From Syntrophomonadaceae bacterium (GTDB taxonomy: Bacteria > Bacillota > Syntrophomonadia > Syntrophomonadales > Syntrophomonadaceae): a stretch of DNA of 9,474 nt. Every line of letters begins with the position of its first letter. Within the stretch, counting starts at the first letter, position 1. The DNA is taken from the NCBI GenBank assembly GCA_028698695.1, contig JAQVWB010000066.1, forward strand, positions 1-9,474. Direction: 5' to 3'. Under the pieces are notes generated by a model that worked only from the letters and a program-made list of their open reading frames with translations, had not been told where the DNA came from and made no database searches. A program made the translations under genes and the position numbers. Positions 6,646-9,474 of this stretch are shown here, one piece after another.

Positions 6646-7814
6646 TTCCACACCTTTTTCATATAATCCTTGTAACTATTGTACGCGTCTCTGATCTCAT
6701 CAATATGATCATGTCCAAACTTTTCAGTAAAGGCCTGGGCAATTCCATATGCCACCATGGCTTCAGCAACTACTGCCGCTGCCGGCACTGCACAAATATC
6801 GGACCTTTCTATTGTGGCCGCTTCCAAAGACCAGTTGGCGGTATTTACGCTATTAAGCGGTTTATACAAAGTTGGAATTGGTTTCATATAACCGCAGGCA
6901 TAAATTGTTTCTCCGTTACTGATACCGCCTTCCAGCCCTCCGGCCCGGTTGGTTTTTCTTGCCAGTGCATTATTCTCATAGAAAATCTCATCATGTACTT
7001 GCGAGCCGGGAATAAATGCATTCCTGAAACCTTCCCCGATTTCAACGGCCTTTATAGCTGGTATTCCCATCAACAGGGCGGCCAGCCGGGCATCCAGGCG
7101 TCGTTCCCAACCAGTATGACTTCCCAGTCCCGGCGGTACACCCAGCGCTCCAACTTCGAAACTACCCCCCAGTGATTCACCCCGCTGTCTGGCCTGATCA
7201 ATATGTTCCATCATTGCCTGAGCGGCTTTTAAGTCATAACATCTCACCGGGGAGGCTTCCACCTGTTGCTGAAAATTTTCCCGGTTCGCCAATGTAACTG
7301 GTTGGGGATTAGTAACCTTTTCACCGATAGATAAGACCTGACTGTAAATGTATATGCCAAACCCGGCTAATAATTGCTTAAAAATTCCTCCGGCAACCAC
7401 ACGGGCAGCAGTTTCCCTGGCACTGGCCCGTTCTAAAACATTGCGCATATCCTCATGATGATACTTGATGGCTCCGGCTAAATCTGCATGTCCGGGCCTG
7501 GGCCTGGTAACCATCTTGCTGTGCACCTCTTTGCACTGTCCCGGCCCCATAATCTCCTGCCAGTTTTCATGATCCTTATTCCAGATTATATAGCTTATCG
7601 GACTGCCCAATGTAACCCCATTGCGCACTCCGGAAATAATTTCAGCTTTATCGGTTTCAATTTGCATACGTCCGCCACGACCATACCCCTGCTGACGATG
7701 CTCCAGTTCCCGGTTGATTTCCGGCAGGCTGATATTAATTCCCGCCGGCATGCCTTCAATTATGCCTACCAACCCTCGGCCATGGGATTCTCCTGCAGTA
7801 TTAAAGTTCAGCAT
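6630..7814 (-). CDS. aroC: Chorismate synthase
   Basis: Makes chorismate from EPSP (5-enolpyruvylshikimate-3-phosphate) with reduced FMN, the last common step to aromatic amino acids and folate. At 394 residues it is full length for the type common in Firmicutes. Signatures in order are TAGESHGRGLVGIIEGMPAG (6-25, with H11), RQQGYGRGGRM (40-50), TRPRPGHADLAG (103-114), ERASARETAARV (128-139), GLEGGISNGE and ERSDICAVPAA. The start ATG is nine bases after the stop of the UPF0316 gene, and its ribosome binding site AGGGGG overlaps that stop. No defects are seen. Chorismate synthases need FMNH2 made by a separate reductase in monofunctional organisms; none is encoded here. Confidence 0.98.
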   Translation of the reverse strand: MLNFNTAGESHGRGLVGIIEGMPAGINISLPEINRELEHRQQGYGRGGRMQIETDKAEIISGVRNGVTLGSPISYIIWNKDHENWQEIMGPGQCKEVHSKMVTRPRPGHADLAGAIKYHHEDMRNVLERASARETAARVVAGGIFKQLLAGFGIYIYSQVLSIGEKVTNPQPVTLANRENFQQQVEASPVRCYDLKAAQAMMEHIDQARQRGESLGGSFEVGALGVPPGLGSHTGWERRLDARLAALLMGIPAIKAVEIGEGFRNAFIPGSQVHDEIFYENNALARKTNRAGGLEGGISNGETIYACGYMKPIPTLYKPLNSVNTANWSLEAATIERSDICAVPAAAVVAEAMVAYGIAQAFTEKFGHDHIDEIRDAYNSYKDYMKKVWKWEKI

Positions 7815-7823
7815 GACTTCCCC

Positions 7824-8330
7824 CTATTTCTTTTTAATGTAACCACCCGAAAATTGTTTGGGTTCCATAAATATAACAAAGGCGGCTTCATCTTTTTCAT
7901 AGATTTTTCTGGCTATCAAGTCGGCCATTTTGCGTTTGGCAATAATATCTATTACGGTTTTGGGTCCCATTTTGCCGCTGGCTTCCCAGCAGGTAACCGG
8001 AAATCCTTCCTCCCTCAATTCTTCTACTATGTAATTGTGATCACGGTCAATAATTACCTGTAAGCCCCGGTATCCCATAGCCAGTTTTTCCTCAATAATG
8101 CTACCGACCAGAATCCCCAGTGCAAATCCACTACAAAATACAATTAACTTTATCGGATCATCTAAAGCTCCCACTACCAGGCCCAGGGCTATCGTATAAA
8201 CCAGAATTTCAAAAAACCCTATAACTGCTGCTGGTATTCTATCTCCGCGAATAACCAGGATCATTCTGATCGTACCCAGAGAAACATCAATAATGCGAGC
8301 AAAAAATATAAACAACAATTCCAGTATCAT
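7824..8330 (-). CDS. UPF0316 (DUF2179/YebE-like) membrane protein
   Basis: A 168-residue protein of the UPF0316 family, function unknown. Three membrane segments lie at about 2-22, 31-55 and 60-80, and include the family pattern DVSLGTIRMILVIRGDR. The third runs into EEKLAMGYRGLQVII, where the C-terminal DUF2179 domain begins (about 85-160). This soluble alpha/beta domain also occurs at the end of YitT-type membrane proteins and may bind a small ligand. AAAGGAG (8344-8338) lies seven bases before the ATG and just after the pseudopilin stop. It is the third gene of the aroE-aroB operon. No link to aromatic synthesis is evident from its sequence, so the reason for its position is unknown. Confidence 0.93.
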   Translation of the reverse strand: MILELLFIFFARIIDVSLGTIRMILVIRGDRIPAAVIGFFEILVYTIALGLVVGALDDPIKLIVFCSGFALGILVGSIIEEKLAMGYRGLQVIIDRDHNYIVEELREEGFPVTCWEASGKMGPKTVIDIIAKRKMADLIARKIYEKDEAAFVIFMEPKQFSGGYIKKK

Positions 8331-8345
8331 ATTTATTCTCCTTTG

Positions 8346-8807
8346 CTAATTATCGGGCGGGGAATCAGAAACCCTTACCCGCCCTGCCGGGAGGTTTACT
8401 ATTACATATAATAACTCATTATAGCGATTGGTCAAACAGACTGTACCACCCGGAGAAGGGGCTCCCGATGGTGCAAAAACACAATAAATTCTATGTGTTC
8501 CGTGATGTACGAAGGTTGGAGTTGTCCGATAAGTAATACCGTCCGGCAGAAAATATTTAGTCTGAAAATTAACATCATAGCGATTTGTATGAAAATAGAA
8601 TTCCACGCGGCCGGATATTCCGCTGGTAATAGCCTCCTGACGTGCCGACCGCAGTACCCAGGCCAGCCTGCGGGCTTCATTATGCAACTTCTGGTGCTGA
8701 ACTGCACGGTCTATATTCGGCACTGCTATAGTTACCGTCACCGACATTATTAAAATGACCAGTAACACTTCAACAATAGTGAATCCGCGCTTATCCTTTG
8801 AGACTAT
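8346..8807 (-). CDS. GspH/FimT-like type IV pseudopilin, start codon unclear
   Basis: A minor pilin or pseudopilin. The prepilin peptidase site is clear: KDKRG then FTIVEVLLVILIM, with cleavage after Gly (8786-8784), Phe at mature position 1 and the essential Glu at +5. The hydrophobic helix is followed by LAWVLRSARQEAITSG and a C-terminal FAPSGAPSPGGTV with PAGRVRV, both typical of the GspH/FimT fold. Mature length is about 146 residues. The frame is open from 8816 but contains no ATG, GTG or TTG before the cleavage site. The first canonical codon, GTG 8768, lies inside the mature helix and would discard the site. I place the start tentatively at ATA 8807, giving an eight-residue leader; no ribosome binding site supports it. 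The gene overlaps the aroE 3' end. It probably works with the PilB-dependent machinery encoded nearby. Confidence 0.8.
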   Translation of the reverse strand: MVSKDKRGFTIVEVLLVILIMSVTVTIAVPNIDRAVQHQKLHNEARRLAWVLRSARQEAITSGISGRVEFYFHTNRYDVNFQTKYFLPDGITYRTTPTFVHHGTHRIYCVFAPSGAPSPGGTVCLTNRYNELLYVIVNLPAGRVRVSDSPPDN

Positions 8808-9474
8808 GGCGAACCACTACTTTCATAAATTCGATGTCAGGGTTTATCTCCAGTAATATCTGCAGAGTCAGGGCTGCCTGATGAACAAACATAGGCACCC
8901 CATTCAGGGTTTTACACCCCTGTTGACGAGCTAATTGCAGAAACCTGGTCTCCTCAGGATTATAGATAATATCAACAATAACTGTCTGCGGTTTTACTGA
9001 GTTCAGACTCTCAACTGGTGCAGCCTCAACCCGGGGATACATTCCCACCGGTGAACAATTAATTATCAGATTGGATTCCCGGGCACTCCCGGAAAAACCG
9101 GCTGCAGTAAGCAGACTGCCTTTAATCCTGGTTCCGTTGCTGACTGGAATCAGACTGGCAAGATGTTCGGCTCGCCCGGCTTCAATATCAAATATGTCTA
9201 TCTCATTAATACCTGCACGGACCAAGGCTGCAACTATGGAGCGCGCCGCACCCCCAGCTCCCAGGATAACGGCCCGGCCGTTTACGACCACACCTTCTTC
9301 ACGCAATGCCTGAATAAAACCTGCTCCGTCAGTATTATGGCCAATCATTTTATCATTGTTAAAATGAATAACATTAACCGCACCACAATCACGGGCTTCA
9401 CCTGACAACTCGTCCATATATTTTACAACCGATTCTTTGAAGGGAATAGTAACATTGACTCCACGAAATCCCAG
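8791..9474 (-). CDS. aroE: Shikimate dehydrogenase, 5' end outside the window
   Basis: Reduces 3-dehydroshikimate to shikimate with NADPH. 227 residues are visible from the window edge; a complete AroE is about 280-290, so some 55-60 N-terminal residues are missing. The open frame reaches the edge, so the ATG at 9417 is internal. Numbering from the edge, GVNVTIPFK (5-13) includes the catalytic Lys13, and HNTDG (46-50) the catalytic Asp49. GAGGAARSI (72-80) is the NADP-binding loop, then NCSPVGM (139-145) and VDIIYNPEETRFL (167-179), and LNGVPMFVHQAALTLQI forms the C-terminal substrate contact. It is the first visible gene of the operon. Its last codons, which include AAAGGA, overlap the presumed leader of the pseudopilin. 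Confidence 0.97.
   Translation of the reverse strand: MGFRGVNVTIPFKESVVKYMDELSGEARDCGAVNVIHFNNDKMIGHNTDGAGFIQALREEGVVVNGRAVILGAGGAARSIVAALVRAGINEIDIFDIEAGRAEHLASLIPVSNGTRIKGSLLTAAGFSGSARESNLIINCSPVGMYPRVEAAPVESLNSVKPQTVIVDIIYNPEETRFLQLARQQGCKTLNGVPMFVHQAALTLQILLEINPDIEFMKVVVRHSLKG

Noticed and set aside
6705..7175. A 156-codon plus-strand open frame opposite aroC
   Set aside because: Antisense to the catalytic core of aroC; Cys/Ser/His-rich translation typical of a shadow frame.
7488..8063. A 191-codon open frame on the plus strand opposite aroC and the UPF0316 gene
   Set aside because: It lies antisense across two well-supported genes, has no clear ribosome binding site, and its translation is rich in Phe, His and Asn with no recognisable domain.
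8791..9417. Internal ATG at 9417 as the start of aroE
   Set aside because: The frame continues upstream to the window edge and encodes the conserved NVTIPFK motif, so this ATG is internal.

Overview
The window looks like chromosomal DNA from a moderate-GC, spore-forming anaerobic member of the Firmicutes, with a Syntrophomonadaceae- or Peptococcia-like clostridium as my best guess. The reasons are the protein families (a DUF421/DUF4363 pair, UPF0316, a short rubrerythrin-like protein), the strong AGGAGG-type ribosome binding sites, and a type IV pilus ATPase and a pseudopilin lying close to shikimate pathway genes. No ribosomal RNA, tRNA, CRISPR array, transposase or phage gene is visible. 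The taxonomic assignment is inference.

Layout, left to right. Positions 1-1544 (minus) hold most of pilB, the type IV pilus assembly ATPase, cut at its C-terminus by the window edge. Positions 1545-2135 are an AT-rich divergent intergenic region with a good minus-strand promoter, a structured pilB leader and a plus-strand promoter. Positions 2136-3440 (plus) encode an unrecognised 434-residue coiled-coil membrane protein. It converges, sharing the tetranucleotide CTAG, with a 64-residue half-ferritin gene (3437-3631, minus). Positions 3816-4977 (plus) hold an apparent forespore sigma-G promoter followed by a DUF421 (YetF-like) membrane protein and a DUF4363 protein.

Positions 5015-9474 (minus) form one compact operon. 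In transcription order it reads aroE (5' end outside the window), a GspH/FimT-like pseudopilin, a UPF0316 membrane protein, aroC, aroK and aroB. Junctions are 15 bases or less, or overlaps. AroB makes 3-dehydroquinate, AroE reduces dehydroshikimate, AroK phosphorylates shikimate and AroC makes chorismate, so the operon covers much of the route to aromatic amino acids and folate, with a pilus-type gene embedded in it.

The points most worth a second look are these: the pseudopilin has no ATG, GTG or TTG codon upstream of its prepilin peptidase site; the DUF421/DUF4363 pair is preceded by an exact match to the sigma-G consensus; the half-ferritin is a minimal two-helix protein; the 434-residue membrane protein matches no family I know; and the pilB leader can form mutually exclusive hairpins ahead of an ATPase with an MshEN-type (cyclic-di-GMP-binding family) N-terminus.
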